Shown piece by piece: positions 17,010 to 26,848 of a DNA stretch of 64,000 nucleotides; the first letter of the stretch is position 1; each line of letters begins with the position of its first letter. A model generated the notes under the pieces. That model was not told where the DNA came from, searched no databases, and saw nothing but the letters and a program-made list of their open reading frames with translations. The stretch is from Caballeronia calidae (GTDB lineage: Bacteria > Pseudomonadota > Gammaproteobacteria > Burkholderiales > Burkholderiaceae). The stretch is from positions 1-64,000 of the forward strand of contig NZ_FCOX02000034.1 of NCBI RefSeq assembly GCF_900044055.2, in the 5' to 3' direction. A program made the translations under genes and the position numbers.

Positions 17010-19019
17010 TTACATTGCCTCCAGTTCCAGTTCGCGTGCGGCGCCTGCCTTCGCAGGCGTCTTCGGCGGGCGATTGCGCTCTTCGATCGACTTCACGGTC
17101 GCCGCCGGGATGATGAAGCCGGCGTTCTCACGGAAGCTGTAACCGATCGCCGTCGCGGCGATGCCGACCAAGCCCGCGATAGCCAGCCACCAGATGTGCC
17201 AGATCCCGGCGAAACCCAGCGCGAGGGCGAACAGACCGATCACGAGACCCGCGCTCGTATTCGACGGCATATGGATGTCGCCATACGGACGCGTGTCGAC
17301 GCGGGCGTGCTCCTTCGCATCGGCGAAATCGTCCAGTTCGCGCACAGCCGGAATGTTCGCGAAGTTGTAGACCGGCGGCGGCGAGCTCATCGTCCATTCG
17401 AGCGTGCGCGCGTCCCACGGATCGCCATTGACGTCGCGATAGGCGGGCTGATTGCGGCGCAGGATACTCACCACGATCTGCAAGACCTGGAAGACGACGC
17501 CCAGCGCGATGATGCCCACGCCGACGGCGGCCACGATCAGGTACGGCTGCCATGCCGGGTTGTCGTAGTGATTCAGGCGGCGCGTCATGCCCATGAAGCC
17601 GAGGATGTAGATCGGCACGAACGCGACGAAGAAGCCCACGAACCAGCAGACGAACGCATTGCGGCCGAGCTTTTCGTCGAGCTTGAAGCCGAACACCTTC
17701 GGCCACCAGTACTGCACGCCCGCGAAGTAGCCGAACACCACGCCGCCGATGATCGCGTTATGGAAGTGCGCGATCAGGAACAGGCTGTTGTGCAGCACGA
17801 AGTCCGCGCCCGGAATCGCGAGCATCACGCCGGTCATGCCGCCGAGCGTGAACGTGATGACGAAGCCGATGGTCCACAGCACCGGCGTCGTGAATTGCAC
17901 GCGGCCACGGTACATCGTGAAGAGCCAGTTGAAGATCTTCACGCCCGTCGGGATGGAAATGACCATCGTCATAATGCCGAAGAAGGCATTGACGTTCGCG
18001 CCGGAACCCATCGTGAAGAAGTGGTGCAGCCAAACGAGGAACGACAGCACCATGATGCAGCACGTCGCCCAGACCATCGTCTTGTAGCCGAACAGCGGCT
18101 TCTTCGAGAACGTGGCGACCACTTCCGAATAGATGCCGAACGCGGGCAGAACCAGGATGTAGACCTCGGGGTGACCCCAGGCCCAGATCAGGTTCAGGTA
18201 GACCATCGGGTTGCCGCCGCCGTCGTTCGTGAAGAAGTGCATGCCGAGGTAGCGGTCGAGGCCGAGCAGCGCGAGCGCGACGGTCAGGATCGGGAACGTC
18301 GCCATGATCAGCACGTTCGAGCAGAACGCAGTCCACGTGAAGACCGGCATTTTCATCCACGTCATGCCGGGCGCGCGCATCTTCACGATCGTCACGAAGA
18401 AGTTCACGCCGGTCAGCAGCGTGCCGACGCCGGACAACTGCAACGCCCAGATGTAGTAATCGACACCGACGCCCGGACTGAACTGCGTCTCGGAGAGCGG
18501 CGGATACGCGAGCCAGCCCGTCGTCGAGAACTCGCCGATGAAAAGCGACACGTTGATCAGAATGGCGGCCACGGCCGTCATCCAGAACGAGAGCGAGTTG
18601 ATGAACGGGAAGGCCACGTCGCGTGCGCCGATCTGCAGGGGCACGACGAGGTTGAAGAACGCGACCAGCAGCGCCATGGCCATGAAGAAGATCATGATGG
18701 TGCCGTGCGCCGAGAAGACCTGGTCGAAGTGATGCGGCGGCAGATAGCCCGGCCCGTCGAGCGCGATGGCCTGCTGCAGGCGCATCATGACGGCGTCGGC
18801 GAAGCCGCGCACGAGCATCAGCCCGGCGACGACGAGATACATGACCCCGATGCGCTTGTGATCGACCGAAGTCAGATACTCGCGCCAGAGCCAGCCCCAT
18901 TTGCCGAGTTTGGTGATAAGGCCAGCCGTACCGATTGCGAGGATCGCCATGAAGACGGTCGCCCCCATGATGATGGGTTCGTGGTACGGGATCGCCTCAA
19001 GCGTTAGTTTGCCGAACAT
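17010..19019 (-). CDS. cyoB: Cytochrome bo quinol oxidase subunit I
   Basis: 669 residues, haem-copper oxidase subunit I of the quinol oxidase type. Redox centre ligands are visible: haem b histidine in [12 protein letters not shown], CuB histidine with cross-linked tyrosine in [15 protein letters not shown], two CuB histidines in [10 protein letters not shown], and haem ligands in [11 protein letters not shown]. It oxidises ubiquinol, reduces oxygen to water and pumps protons in the inner membrane. Length and helix count match E. coli CyoB (663). It lies 3 bases after cyoA. Confidence 0.97.
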   Translation of the reverse strand: MFGKLTLEAIPYHEPIIMGATVFMAILAIGTAGLITKLGKWGWLWREYLTSVDHKRIGVMYLVVAGLMLVRGFADAVMMRLQQAIALDGPGYLPPHHFDQVFSAHGTIMIFFMAMALLVAFFNLVVPLQIGARDVAFPFINSLSFWMTAVAAILINVSLFIGEFSTTGWLAYPPLSETQFSPGVGVDYYIWALQLSGVGTLLTGVNFFVTIVKMRAPGMTWMKMPVFTWTAFCSNVLIMATFPILTVALALLGLDRYLGMHFFTNDGGGNPMVYLNLIWAWGHPEVYILVLPAFGIYSEVVATFSKKPLFGYKTMVWATCCIMVLSFLVWLHHFFTMGSGANVNAFFGIMTMVISIPTGVKIFNWLFTMYRGRVQFTTPVLWTIGFVITFTLGGMTGVMLAIPGADFVLHNSLFLIAHFHNAIIGGVVFGYFAGVQYWWPKVFGFKLDEKLGRNAFVCWFVGFFVAFVPIYILGFMGMTRRLNHYDNPAWQPYLIVAAVGVGIIALGVVFQVLQIVVSILRRNQPAYRDVNGDPWDARTLEWTMSSPPPVYNFANIPAVRELDDFADAKEHARVDTRPYGDIHMPSNTSAGLVIGLFALALGFAGIWHIWWLAIAGLVGIAATAIGYSFRENAGFIIPAATVKSIEERNRPPKTPAKAGAARELELEAM

Positions 19020-19022
19020 GGC

Positions 19023-19910
19023 TTACCCCTTGGTTACACAATTTGCGCCATTCACATCGAAGCGGCCATAGTTGTATTTGGCGACGATGTTGTTGAAGAG
19101 CTTCGGATCGACGGTCGAGAAATAGCGCACTGCGACCTTCTCGCTCGGACGCGCGACACCGGCGTAGACGTCCATGCTCAACGCCTCGGGCGCTGTCTTG
19201 ACCTTCTTGATCCACGCGTCGAAGTCGCCGTTGGACATGGCGAGCGCGCGGAACTTCATGTCGGAGAAGCCTGCGCCGCTGTAGTTCGCCGAGATGCCCG
19301 CGTAGTCGCCGGCGTGATCGGCGAGCAGGTGCAGACGGGTCTGCATGCCGGCCATTGCATAGATCTGGCCGCCGAGCTGCGGGATGAAGAACGAGTTCAT
19401 CACCGAATCCGACGTGATGCGGAAGTTCACCGGCGTGCCGACCGGGAACGCGAGCTGGTTCACCGATGCGACGCCGAGGTCCGGATAGATGAAGAGCCAC
19501 TTCCAGTCGAGCGCGACGACTTCGACGTTGATCGGCTTGACATCCGATTGGAGCGGCTTGTACGGATCGAGCTCGTGCGTGGTCTTCCACGTCAGGATCC
19601 CGAGGTACAGGATGATGATGGCCGGAATGGTCCAGATCACGACCTCGATGGCCGTTGAGTGCGCCCACTTCGGAGCGTAGGTGGCGTTCTTGTTCGACGC
19701 CCGATAGCGCCACGCGATGAACAGGGTGAGCAGAATCACCGGGACCACCACGAGAAGCATGGTGTAGGTCGCGGTGGCGATCAGCGAGGATTCCGCCGCG
19801 CCAATCACGCCCTTCGAGTCCAACACTTCCAGCTTGCAGCCCGAAAGACAGAGACTGGCTATCAACCCTGATAACAACGGCACTGCTAAACGTTGGGTAT
19901 TTTCATTCAT
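19023..19910 (-). CDS. cyoA: Cytochrome bo quinol oxidase subunit II
   Basis: 295 residues. Lipoprotein signal with lipobox L22-S-G-C25, two membrane helices (about 45-67 and 87-108), then a periplasmic cupredoxin-like domain. The CuA cysteines of cytochrome c oxidases are absent, as expected for a quinol oxidase; LDWKWLFIYPDLGVASVNQL and the following FPVGTPVNFRITSDSVMNSF are diagnostic. It is first gene of cyoABCD, transcribed away from narK1. Upstream lies a 371-base gap with a candidate FNR/ANR site. Confidence 0.96.
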   Translation of the reverse strand: MNENTQRLAVPLLSGLIASLCLSGCKLEVLDSKGVIGAAESSLIATATYTMLLVVVPVILLTLFIAWRYRASNKNATYAPKWAHSTAIEVVIWTIPAIIILYLGILTWKTTHELDPYKPLQSDVKPINVEVVALDWKWLFIYPDLGVASVNQLAFPVGTPVNFRITSDSVMNSFFIPQLGGQIYAMAGMQTRLHLLADHAGDYAGISANYSGAGFSDMKFRALAMSNGDFDAWIKKVKTAPEALSMDVYAGVARPSEKVAVRYFSTVDPKLFNNIVAKYNYGRFDVNGANCVTKG

Positions 19911-20281
19911 TGCATTCGCTGGTTTGTTTGATCGAAGCGTCCCGGAAGAGCGCCGTTACGCGGCGTGGCGCCGCGTCAGGATCATGCCACGCGCGATTTT
20001 TCGCGATGGCGCGAATGTTTGGAAATTTGTTTCAGATCAAGCTTATGCGACAGGGTGTCGCGTGGGATATCGCCCTTCCGGACCGAGTGAGGTCGGGAGC
20101 ACAGTCCGCAACAACGGAATACGGTCGCGGATGTAATAAAACGTAGGTCGAGGGCGGTGCATCGTTTGGATTACTCCCTCGGGACTAGCGACACATCGAC
20201 GCCGCATCCCAGCGGCGAATAGGCGTCGCGCACGAGGCTCCCTAACCTTGTCGGCATGGCTACAACGACAAGGAAACGACG
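19911..20281. other. Divergent control region between cyoA and narK1
   Basis: 371 bases without a supported gene. It separates the aerobic oxidase operon from the nitrate respiration block and must carry both promoters. One near-consensus FNR/ANR site is listed separately. The narK1 start has an AAGGAAA ribosome binding site; no clear site precedes cyoA. Confidence 0.6.
20027..20040. promoter_or_regulatory. Candidate FNR/ANR-type box
   Basis: TTGTTTCAGATCAA matches the FNR/ANR consensus TTGATNNNNATCAA at 9 of 10 defined positions. It lies 117 bases upstream of the cyoA start and 242 upstream of narK1. An anaerobic activator here could repress cyo and/or activate nitrate uptake. Seen by eye; not scored against a matrix. 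Confidence 0.45.
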
Positions 20282-21565
20282 ATGAGCGTCGCCAGGGCAG
20301 CCCTGCCAACCACCGCGTCCACCGATACGCGCGCATGGCGCGTGCTCGGCGCAAGCACCTTCGCATTCACGATCTGCTTCGCCGTCTGGATGGTCTTCGC
20401 CATCCTCGGCATTCCGCTCAAGAAGCAACTTCATCTCAGCGATACCGAGTTCGGCCTCATCGCCGCGATGCCCGTGCTCACGGGTTCGCTCGCGCGCGTG
20501 CCGCTCGGCATCTGGACCGACCGCTTCGGCGGCCGCACTGTCTTCTTCTGGACGATGGCCGTCACCATCGTCCCGATCTGGCTCGTCGCCTACGCCACCG
20601 AGTTGTGGCAGTTTCTCGTGCTGGGCTTGTTCGTCGGCTTCGCGGGCGCATCGTTTTCGGTGGGCACGCCGTATGTCGCGCGCTGGTTCCCGAAGTCGCG
20701 ACAGGGTTTCGCGATGGGCATCTTCGGCGCGGGCAACTCCGGCGCCGCGCTCACCAAGTTCGTCGCGCCGGTGCTCATCATGGCAGCCGGCACGTGGACC
20801 ATCGTGCCCAAGGTCTATTCCGTTGCGATGCTCGTCACGGCGCTCGTCTTCTGGCTCGTGTCCGCATCGAACCCGGCGCACCGCAGCGCGAGCACGCAGG
20901 GCTTCGTCGCGCAACTGGCCGTGCTGAAAGACCGGCGCGTGCTGCGTTACGCGCAGTTCTATTCGGTCGTGTTCGGCGGCTATGTCGGCCTCGCGTTGTG
21001 GATGCCGCAGTACTACGTGAACCAGTACGGCTATGGCATCGAGCGGGCCGCATTCCTCGCGGCATGCTTCTCGCTGCCCGGCGGCGTGCTGCGCGCGCTG
21101 GGCGGCTGGATGTCCGACCGCTTCGGCGCGTATCGCACGACGTGGATCGTCATGTGGGTCGCGCTCGCGTGCTTCTTCCTGTTGAGCTATCCGGTGACGG
21201 ATTTCGTCGTCCGCGCGAAGGACGGCCCGCTCACGTTCCATATCGCGATGGGGCCGGTCACGTACACCGCGCTGATGTTCGTCGTCGGCGTGGCGATGGC
21301 GGTCGGGAAGGCGTCGGTGTTCAAGTTCGTGTCGGACGAATTTGCCGCGAACATCGGCGCGGTGTCGGGCGTCGTCGGTCTCGCGGGCGGACTCGCCGGC
21401 TTCCTGCTGCCCATCTTCTTCGGGATGCTGGTCGACCTCACGGGCGTGCGTACCACCTGCTTCATGCTGATGTTCGGCGCGACCGCCATCAGCCTGATCT
21501 GGATGCATTTCACGTTCGAGCGTCCGCGCAATGAAAGCCCGGAACTCGCCGCAAGCGCGCACTGA
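20282..21565 (+). CDS. narK: Nitrate transporter, NarK1-type MFS
   Basis: 427 residues, about 12 membrane helices, nitrate/nitrite porter family. The two nitrate signature regions are recognisable: the helix 5 segment GNSGAALTKFVAPVLI and the helix 11 segment GVVGLAGGLAGFLLPIFFG. The helix 2-3 loop has LARVPLGIWTDRFGGR. Type 1 members work as nitrate/proton symporters and start anaerobic uptake. The start has an AAGGAAA site. First gene of the narK1-narK2-narGHJI block; the next porter gene follows after 47 bases. Confidence 0.9.
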   Translation: MSVARAALPTTASTDTRAWRVLGASTFAFTICFAVWMVFAILGIPLKKQLHLSDTEFGLIAAMPVLTGSLARVPLGIWTDRFGGRTVFFWTMAVTIVPIWLVAYATELWQFLVLGLFVGFAGASFSVGTPYVARWFPKSRQGFAMGIFGAGNSGAALTKFVAPVLIMAAGTWTIVPKVYSVAMLVTALVFWLVSASNPAHRSASTQGFVAQLAVLKDRRVLRYAQFYSVVFGGYVGLALWMPQYYVNQYGYGIERAAFLAACFSLPGGVLRALGGWMSDRFGAYRTTWIVMWVALACFFLLSYPVTDFVVRAKDGPLTFHIAMGPVTYTALMFVVGVAMAVGKASVFKFVSDEFAANIGAVSGVVGLAGGLAGFLLPIFFGMLVDLTGVRTTCFMLMFGATAISLIWMHFTFERPRNESPELAASAH

Positions 21566-21612
21566 ATTTCCACAAGGCGCGCGTGTCGCGCCGTCATCAT
21601 CGAGAAATCGTC

Positions 21613-22998
21613 ATGTCAAGATATCTACTCACCGTCTGGGAGCCGGAAAACGCGGCCTTCTGGCGTGCGACCGGCGAATCGGTCGCCCGCCGCAATCTCT
21701 GGATCTCGATTCCCGCGCTGGCGCTGGCCTTCGTCGTGTGGTCGCTGTGGAGCGTCGTCGTCGTCAGTCTCGACAAGGGCGGCTTCCATTTCACGAAAGA
21801 CCAGCTGTTCTGGCTCACCGCGTTGCCGCCGCTTTCGGGAGCGACGTTGCGCATCTTCTATTCGTTCCTCGTGCCGATCTTCGGTGGCCGGCGCTTCACC
21901 GCGTTTTCCACGGCGAGCCTGCTGATTCCCGCGATCGGCATGGGCTTCGCGCTGCGCGATCCGTCGACGACGTATCCGACGCTGCTCATCCTCGCATTGC
22001 TGTGCGGTCTCGGCGGCGCGAACTTCAGCTCGTCGATGGCGAACATCAGCTTCTTCTTTCCGAAGGAGAAGAAGGGCTTCGCGACCGGCATGAACGCGGG
22101 CATCGGCAATCTCGGCGTCTCGATCGTGCAGTTCGTCACGCCGCTCGTGATCTCGGCGAGCGTGTTCGGCGCGTTCGCGGGCCAGGGTCACGACTATGTC
22201 GTGAAAGGCGTCGAGCACAGCGTCTGGCTGCAGAATGCGGGCTTCATCTGGGTGCCGTTCATCGTGGTCGCGTCGCTCGCGGCGTGGTTCGGCATGAACG
22301 ATATCGCGGATGCGAAGGCATCGTTCAGCGAGCAGGCCGTCATCTTCAGGCGCAAGCACAACTGGCTGATGTGCCTGCTGTATGTCGGCACGTTCGGCTC
22401 CTTCATCGGCTTCTCGGCGGGTCTCGCGCTGTTGACGAAGGCGGAGTTTCCGTCGGTCGATCCGACCGCGTATGCGTTCCTCGGGCCGCTCGCGGGCGCG
22501 CTCACGCGTCCGCTCGGCGGCTGGGTCTCCGACCGTCTCGGCGGCGCGCGCGTGACGCTGTGGACCTTCATCGCGATGATCGCCGCCGTCTTCGGCGTGA
22601 TGACGTGCCTGCCGCATGGCGGCTCGGACGGCAGCTTCTCCGGCTTCCTCGCGATGTTCATCGCACTGTTCGCGCTGACGGGCATCGGCAACGGCTCGAC
22701 CTTCCGCATGATTCCGGTGATCTTCCTCACGCAGAAGCAGCGCGAAGGCGAAGGCAAGTCCGACGCGGCAAAGAAGCAGGCGCTGCACGAAGCGGGCAAG
22801 GAATCGGCCGCGGTGCTCGGCTTCGCGGGCGCGATCGGCGCGTACGGCGGCTTCTTCATTCCGCGCAGCTTCGGCACGTCGATGAGCGCGACCGGCTCGC
22901 CCGACGCCGCGCTCTGGTGCTTCATCGGTTTCTACGCGCTGTGCGCGGCCGTGACGTGGTTCTGCTACGCGCGGCGCAATGCGGCAATGCCGTGCTGA
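21613..22998 (+). CDS. narK2: Nitrate/nitrite antiporter, NarK2-type MFS
   Basis: 461 residues from the start at 21613; the frame opens ten codons earlier. Type 2 NarK/NarU member with about 12 helices. Signatures are GGANFSSSMANISFFFPK followed by GMNAGIGNLGVSIVQF (helix 5) and GFAGAIGAYGGFFIPRSFG (helix 11). Type 2 proteins exchange periplasmic nitrate for cytoplasmic nitrite, which fits with NarGHI producing nitrite in the cytoplasm. The soluble loop before helix 11 (about 375-400) is lysine/glutamate-rich. Confidence 0.92.
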   Translation: MSRYLLTVWEPENAAFWRATGESVARRNLWISIPALALAFVVWSLWSVVVVSLDKGGFHFTKDQLFWLTALPPLSGATLRIFYSFLVPIFGGRRFTAFSTASLLIPAIGMGFALRDPSTTYPTLLILALLCGLGGANFSSSMANISFFFPKEKKGFATGMNAGIGNLGVSIVQFVTPLVISASVFGAFAGQGHDYVVKGVEHSVWLQNAGFIWVPFIVVASLAAWFGMNDIADAKASFSEQAVIFRRKHNWLMCLLYVGTFGSFIGFSAGLALLTKAEFPSVDPTAYAFLGPLAGALTRPLGGWVSDRLGGARVTLWTFIAMIAAVFGVMTCLPHGGSDGSFSGFLAMFIALFALTGIGNGSTFRMIPVIFLTQKQREGEGKSDAAKKQALHEAGKESAAVLGFAGAIGAYGGFFIPRSFGTSMSATGSPDAALWCFIGFYALCAAVTWFCYARRNAAMPC

Positions 22999-23140
22999 AC
23001 TAGTCCGAAAGGCGTAGACGACCTAGTCCGCATGACGCGCGGCGTCGCCCCATTCGAGGAATGGGCGCGCACGCGGCGCGTCCCTACACTCGAATCAACG
23101 AATACATGGCCGTTCGCGGCCGACACGCCCGGAGATACGG
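22999..23140. promoter_or_regulatory. narK2-narG gap with CTAGTCCG repeats and a hairpin
   Basis: Two copies of CTAGTCCG lie just after the narK2 stop, about 24 bases apart. A 7-bp hairpin CCCATTC-GAG-GAATGGG follows at 23049-23065. The narG ribosome binding site GGAGA lies shortly before its start. The hairpin could attenuate or process the transcript between porter and reductase genes. No T-run follows, so it is not a classical terminator. Confidence 0.4.
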
Positions 23141-26100
23141 ATGAGTCACTTTCTGGACCGGCTGAAGTTCATGTCGCGCATCAAGTCCAATTTTTCGAAT
23201 GGACACGGCGCGGTGGTGAACGAAGACCGCAAATGGGAAAACGGCTATCGCAGCCGATGGCAGCACGACAAGATCGTGCGTTCCACGCATGGCGTGAACT
23301 GCACGGGCTCGTGCTCGTGGAAGGTCTATGTCAAGAACGGTCTGATCACGTGGGAAACGCAGCAGACGGACTATCCGCGCACGCGTCCCGATCTGCCGAA
23401 TCACGAGCCGCGCGGCTGTCCGCGCGGCGCGTCGTATAGCTGGTACGTGTACTCCGCGCAGCGCGTGAAGCATCCGATGATTCGCGGCCGTCTCATCGAG
23501 ATGTGGCGCGAGGCGCGCAAGACGCTCGATCCGGTCGCGGCGTGGGCGTCGATCTGCGAAGACAAGGCGAAGGCGCAGCGCTACAAGAGCGTGCGCGGCC
23601 TCGGCGGCTTCGTGCGCGCAGACTGGGACACGGCGAGCGAGATCATCGCGGCGGCGAATGCGTACACCATCGGCAAGTACGGCCCCGACCGCGTGATCGG
23701 CTTCTCGCCGATTCCCGCGATGTCGATGGTCTCCTACGCCGCCGGCGCGCGCTACCTGAGTCTGATCGGCGGCGCGTGCCTCTCTTTCTACGACTGGTAT
23801 TGCGACCTGCCGCCCGCATCGCCGCAAATCTGGGGCGAGCAGACGGACGTGCCCGAATCGGCCGACTGGTACAACTCCACGTATCTGATGGTGTGGGGCT
23901 CGAACGTGCCGCAAACGCGCACGCCGGACGCGCACTTCTACACGGAAGTGCGCTACAAGGGCACGAAGACGGTGGCGGTCTCGTCCGATTACGGCGAGAT
24001 GGTGAAGTTCGGCGATATCTGGCTCGCGCCGAAGCAGGGCACCGATGCCGCGCTCGCGATGGCGATGGGCCATGTCGTGCTGAAGGAATTCCACGCGAGC
24101 GGCAAATCCGCGTACTTCCGCGACTACGTGAAGCGCTATACCGACATGCCGATGCTCGTCGTGCTGCGCGAACACGAAAACACGCTCGTGCCCGATCATT
24201 TCCTGCGCGCATCGCAACTGCAGAACGATCTCGACGAAGCGAACAATCCGCAATGGAAGACGCTCGTCATCGACGAGACGAGCGGCGAGATCGTCGCACC
24301 GAACGGCACGATCGGCTTTCGCTGGGGCGAGTCGAATCACAACGACGGCGCGAAGGTCGGGCGCTGGAATCTCGAACTGAAGGACGGCGGCTCGGGCCGC
24401 GATATCGATCCGCGTCTGTCGCTCATCGGCGCGCACGACGAAGTGGCCGACGTGAGCTTCCCCTACTTCGGCGCGGAACATGACGCGCTGCTCGCGCGCC
24501 GCGTGCCGGTCAAGCGCATCACGCTGGCGGACGGCTCGAGCGCGTGCGTCGCGACGGTGTACGACTTGCAGATGGCGAACTACGGCGTCGATCAGGGTCT
24601 CGGGGGCATGAACGTCGCCGCATCCTACGATGACGACGTGCCCTACACGCCCGCATGGCAGGAGAAGCACACGACCGTGCCGCGTCATCTCGTCATTCAG
24701 GTGGCGCGCGAGTTCGCGGACAACGCCGACCGCACGCAGGGCAAGAGCATGGTGATCGTCGGTGCGGCGCTGAATCACTGGTATCACAACGACATGATCT
24801 ATCGCGGCATCATCAATCTCTTGATGATGTGCGGCTGCGTCGGCAAGAGCGGCGGCGGCTGGGCGCATTACGTCGGCCAGGAAAAGCTGCGTCCGCAGTT
24901 CGGCTGGGCGCCGCTCGCGTTCGCGCTCGACTGGTCGCGCCCGCCGCGTCAGATGAACGGCACGTCGTTCTTCTATAACCACACGAGTCAGTGGCGTCAC
25001 GAGAAAGTCGCGCTCGACGAGATTCTCGGGCCGACCGCCGACAAGTCGCGCTACGAGAACCTCTCGATGCTCGACATGAACGCCAAGTCCGAACGCATGG
25101 GCTGGCTGCCGTCGGCGCCGCAACTCGGTGCGAATCCGCTCGATATCGTCGATGCAGCGAAGCGCGCGGGCCGCGATCCGATCGACTATACGGTCGAGCA
25201 ACTGAAGTCGGGCGCGCTCGATTTCGCCTGCGACGATCCCGACAATCCCGCGAACTTCCCGCGCAACATGTTCGTGTGGCGCTCGAACATTCTCGGCAGC
25301 TCGGGCAAGGGACACGAATACTTCCTGAAGTATCTGCTCGGCACGCAGAACGCGCTGTTCGCCGACGAAGCCGACGCGATCAAGCCCGCCGAAGTCAATG
25401 TGCGCGACGCCGCCGAAGGCAAGCTCGATCTGCTGACCGTGCTCGATTTCCGCATGAGCACGACATGCCTCTATGCGGACATCGTGCTGCCGAGCGCGAC
25501 GTTCTACGAGAAGAACGACCTAAACACATCGGACATGCATCCGTTCATCCATCCGTTATCGGAGGCGGTGCAGCCGTTGTGGGAGAGCAAGAGCGACTGG
25601 GAAATCTATAAGGCGATCGCGAAGAAGTTCGCGGAGATCGGCGGCAAGCATCTGGGCACACGCACCGATCTCGTCTGCACGCCGCTCATGCACGACACGC
25701 CGGGCGAACTCGGCCAGGCATTCGAGCCGAAGGACTGGCGTCACGGCGAATGCGATCTGATTCCCGGCAAGACCGCGCCTTCGATGACGCTCGTCGAGCG
25801 CGACTACAACGCGATCTACGACAAGTTCACATCGGTCGGTCCGCTGCTGGAAAAGCTCGGCAATGGCGGCAAGGGCATCAACTGGAACACGGCGCATGAA
25901 GTGGACGAACTCGCGTCGCTGTCGGGCGAGAACAAGGGACGTCCGCGCCTCGACACCGCAGTCGATGCCGCCGAAATGATCCTGACGTTCGCGCCCGAAA
26001 CGAACGGCCACGTCGCGGTGAAGGCATGGGAAGCGCTCTCGAAGATCACGGGCCGCGACCACACGCATCTCGCGGTCGGCCGCGAGCACGACAAGATCCG

Positions 26101-26848
26101 CTTCCGCGATGTTCAGGCGCAACCGCGCAAGATCATCTCCGCACCGACGTGGTCAGGGCTCGAATCGGAAGAAGTCAGCTACAACGCGGGCTATACGAAC
26201 GTGCACGAGCTGATTCCATGGCGCACGCTCACGGGGCGGCAACAGTTCTATCAGGATCATCGGTGGATGCTGGACTTCGGCGAAGGCTCGTGCGTCTACA
26301 AGCCCGCGATCGACACCAAGACCATTTCGCCGATGCTCGGCGCTATGCCCAACGGCGAGCATGAACTCGTGCTGAACTGGATCACGCCGCACCAGAAGTG
26401 GGGCATCCACTCCACGTACACGGACAACCTGCGCATGCTCACGCTGTCGCGCGGCGGTCCGCACGTGTGGGTGTCGGAAGCGGAGGCAAAGGCAGCCGGC
26501 CTTGCGGACAACGACTGGGTCGAAGTGTTCAACGTGAACGGCACGCTGACGGCGCGCGTCGTCGTGAGCCAGCGCGTGCCGCGCGGCATGTGCCTCATGT
26601 ATCACGCGCAGGAAAAGATCATCAACGTGCCGGGCGCGGAGACGAGCGGCATGCGCGGCGGCATCCATAACTCGGTGACGCGCACGGTGCTGAAACCCAC
26701 GCACATGATCGGCGGATACGCGCAACAGGCCTACGGCTTCAATTACTACGGCACCGTGGGCAGCAACCGCGACGAATACGTCATCGTGCGCAAGATGAAA
26801 AAAGTGGAATGGCTCGAAGGCCCGCTCAAGGAAGGAGCAGCATCATGA
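23141..26848 (+). CDS. narG: Respiratory nitrate reductase alpha subunit
   Basis: 1235 residues, molybdopterin bis-MGD enzyme reducing nitrate to nitrite on the cytoplasmic side of the membrane. The FS0 cluster ligands are H50, C54, C58 (HGVNCTGSCSW) and C93 (RGCPRGAS); the N-terminal histidine ligand is typical of NarG. YNSTYLMVWGSNVPQTRTPD lies in the cofactor domain, with the Mo-coordinating aspartate expected at this position in E. coli NarG. Length matches the family. No Tat signal peptide is needed or seen. The stop overlaps the narH start by 4 bases. Confidence 0.98.
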   Translation: MSHFLDRLKFMSRIKSNFSNGHGAVVNEDRKWENGYRSRWQHDKIVRSTHGVNCTGSCSWKVYVKNGLITWETQQTDYPRTRPDLPNHEPRGCPRGASYSWYVYSAQRVKHPMIRGRLIEMWREARKTLDPVAAWASICEDKAKAQRYKSVRGLGGFVRADWDTASEIIAAANAYTIGKYGPDRVIGFSPIPAMSMVSYAAGARYLSLIGGACLSFYDWYCDLPPASPQIWGEQTDVPESADWYNSTYLMVWGSNVPQTRTPDAHFYTEVRYKGTKTVAVSSDYGEMVKFGDIWLAPKQGTDAALAMAMGHVVLKEFHASGKSAYFRDYVKRYTDMPMLVVLREHENTLVPDHFLRASQLQNDLDEANNPQWKTLVIDETSGEIVAPNGTIGFRWGESNHNDGAKVGRWNLELKDGGSGRDIDPRLSLIGAHDEVADVSFPYFGAEHDALLARRVPVKRITLADGSSACVATVYDLQMANYGVDQGLGGMNVAASYDDDVPYTPAWQEKHTTVPRHLVIQVAREFADNADRTQGKSMVIVGAALNHWYHNDMIYRGIINLLMMCGCVGKSGGGWAHYVGQEKLRPQFGWAPLAFALDWSRPPRQMNGTSFFYNHTSQWRHEKVALDEILGPTADKSRYENLSMLDMNAKSERMGWLPSAPQLGANPLDIVDAAKRAGRDPIDYTVEQLKSGALDFACDDPDNPANFPRNMFVWRSNILGSSGKGHEYFLKYLLGTQNALFADEADAIKPAEVNVRDAAEGKLDLLTVLDFRMSTTCLYADIVLPSATFYEKNDLNTSDMHPFIHPLSEAVQPLWESKSDWEIYKAIAKKFAEIGGKHLGTRTDLVCTPLMHDTPGELGQAFEPKDWRHGECDLIPGKTAPSMTLVERDYNAIYDKFTSVGPLLEKLGNGGKGINWNTAHEVDELASLSGENKGRPRLDTAVDAAEMILTFAPETNGHVAVKAWEALSKITGRDHTHLAVGREHDKIRFRDVQAQPRKIISAPTWSGLESEEVSYNAGYTNVHELIPWRTLTGRQQFYQDHRWMLDFGEGSCVYKPAIDTKTISPMLGAMPNGEHELVLNWITPHQKWGIHSTYTDNLRMLTLSRGGPHVWVSEAEAKAAGLADNDWVEVFNVNGTLTARVVVSQRVPRGMCLMYHAQEKIINVPGAETSGMRGGIHNSVTRTVLKPTHMIGGYAQQAYGFNYYGTVGSNRDEYVIVRKMKKVEWLEGPLKEGAAS

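Noticed and set aside
16578-19007. 809-codon open frame on the plus strand opposite cyoB/cyoC
   Set aside because: It is rich in Arg, His, Glu and Asp, as expected for the antisense of membrane-protein codons in GC-rich DNA, and lies wholly over well-supported cyo genes.
22999-23140. CTAGTCCG repeats as NarL heptamers
   Set aside because: They do not fit TACYNMT on either strand.
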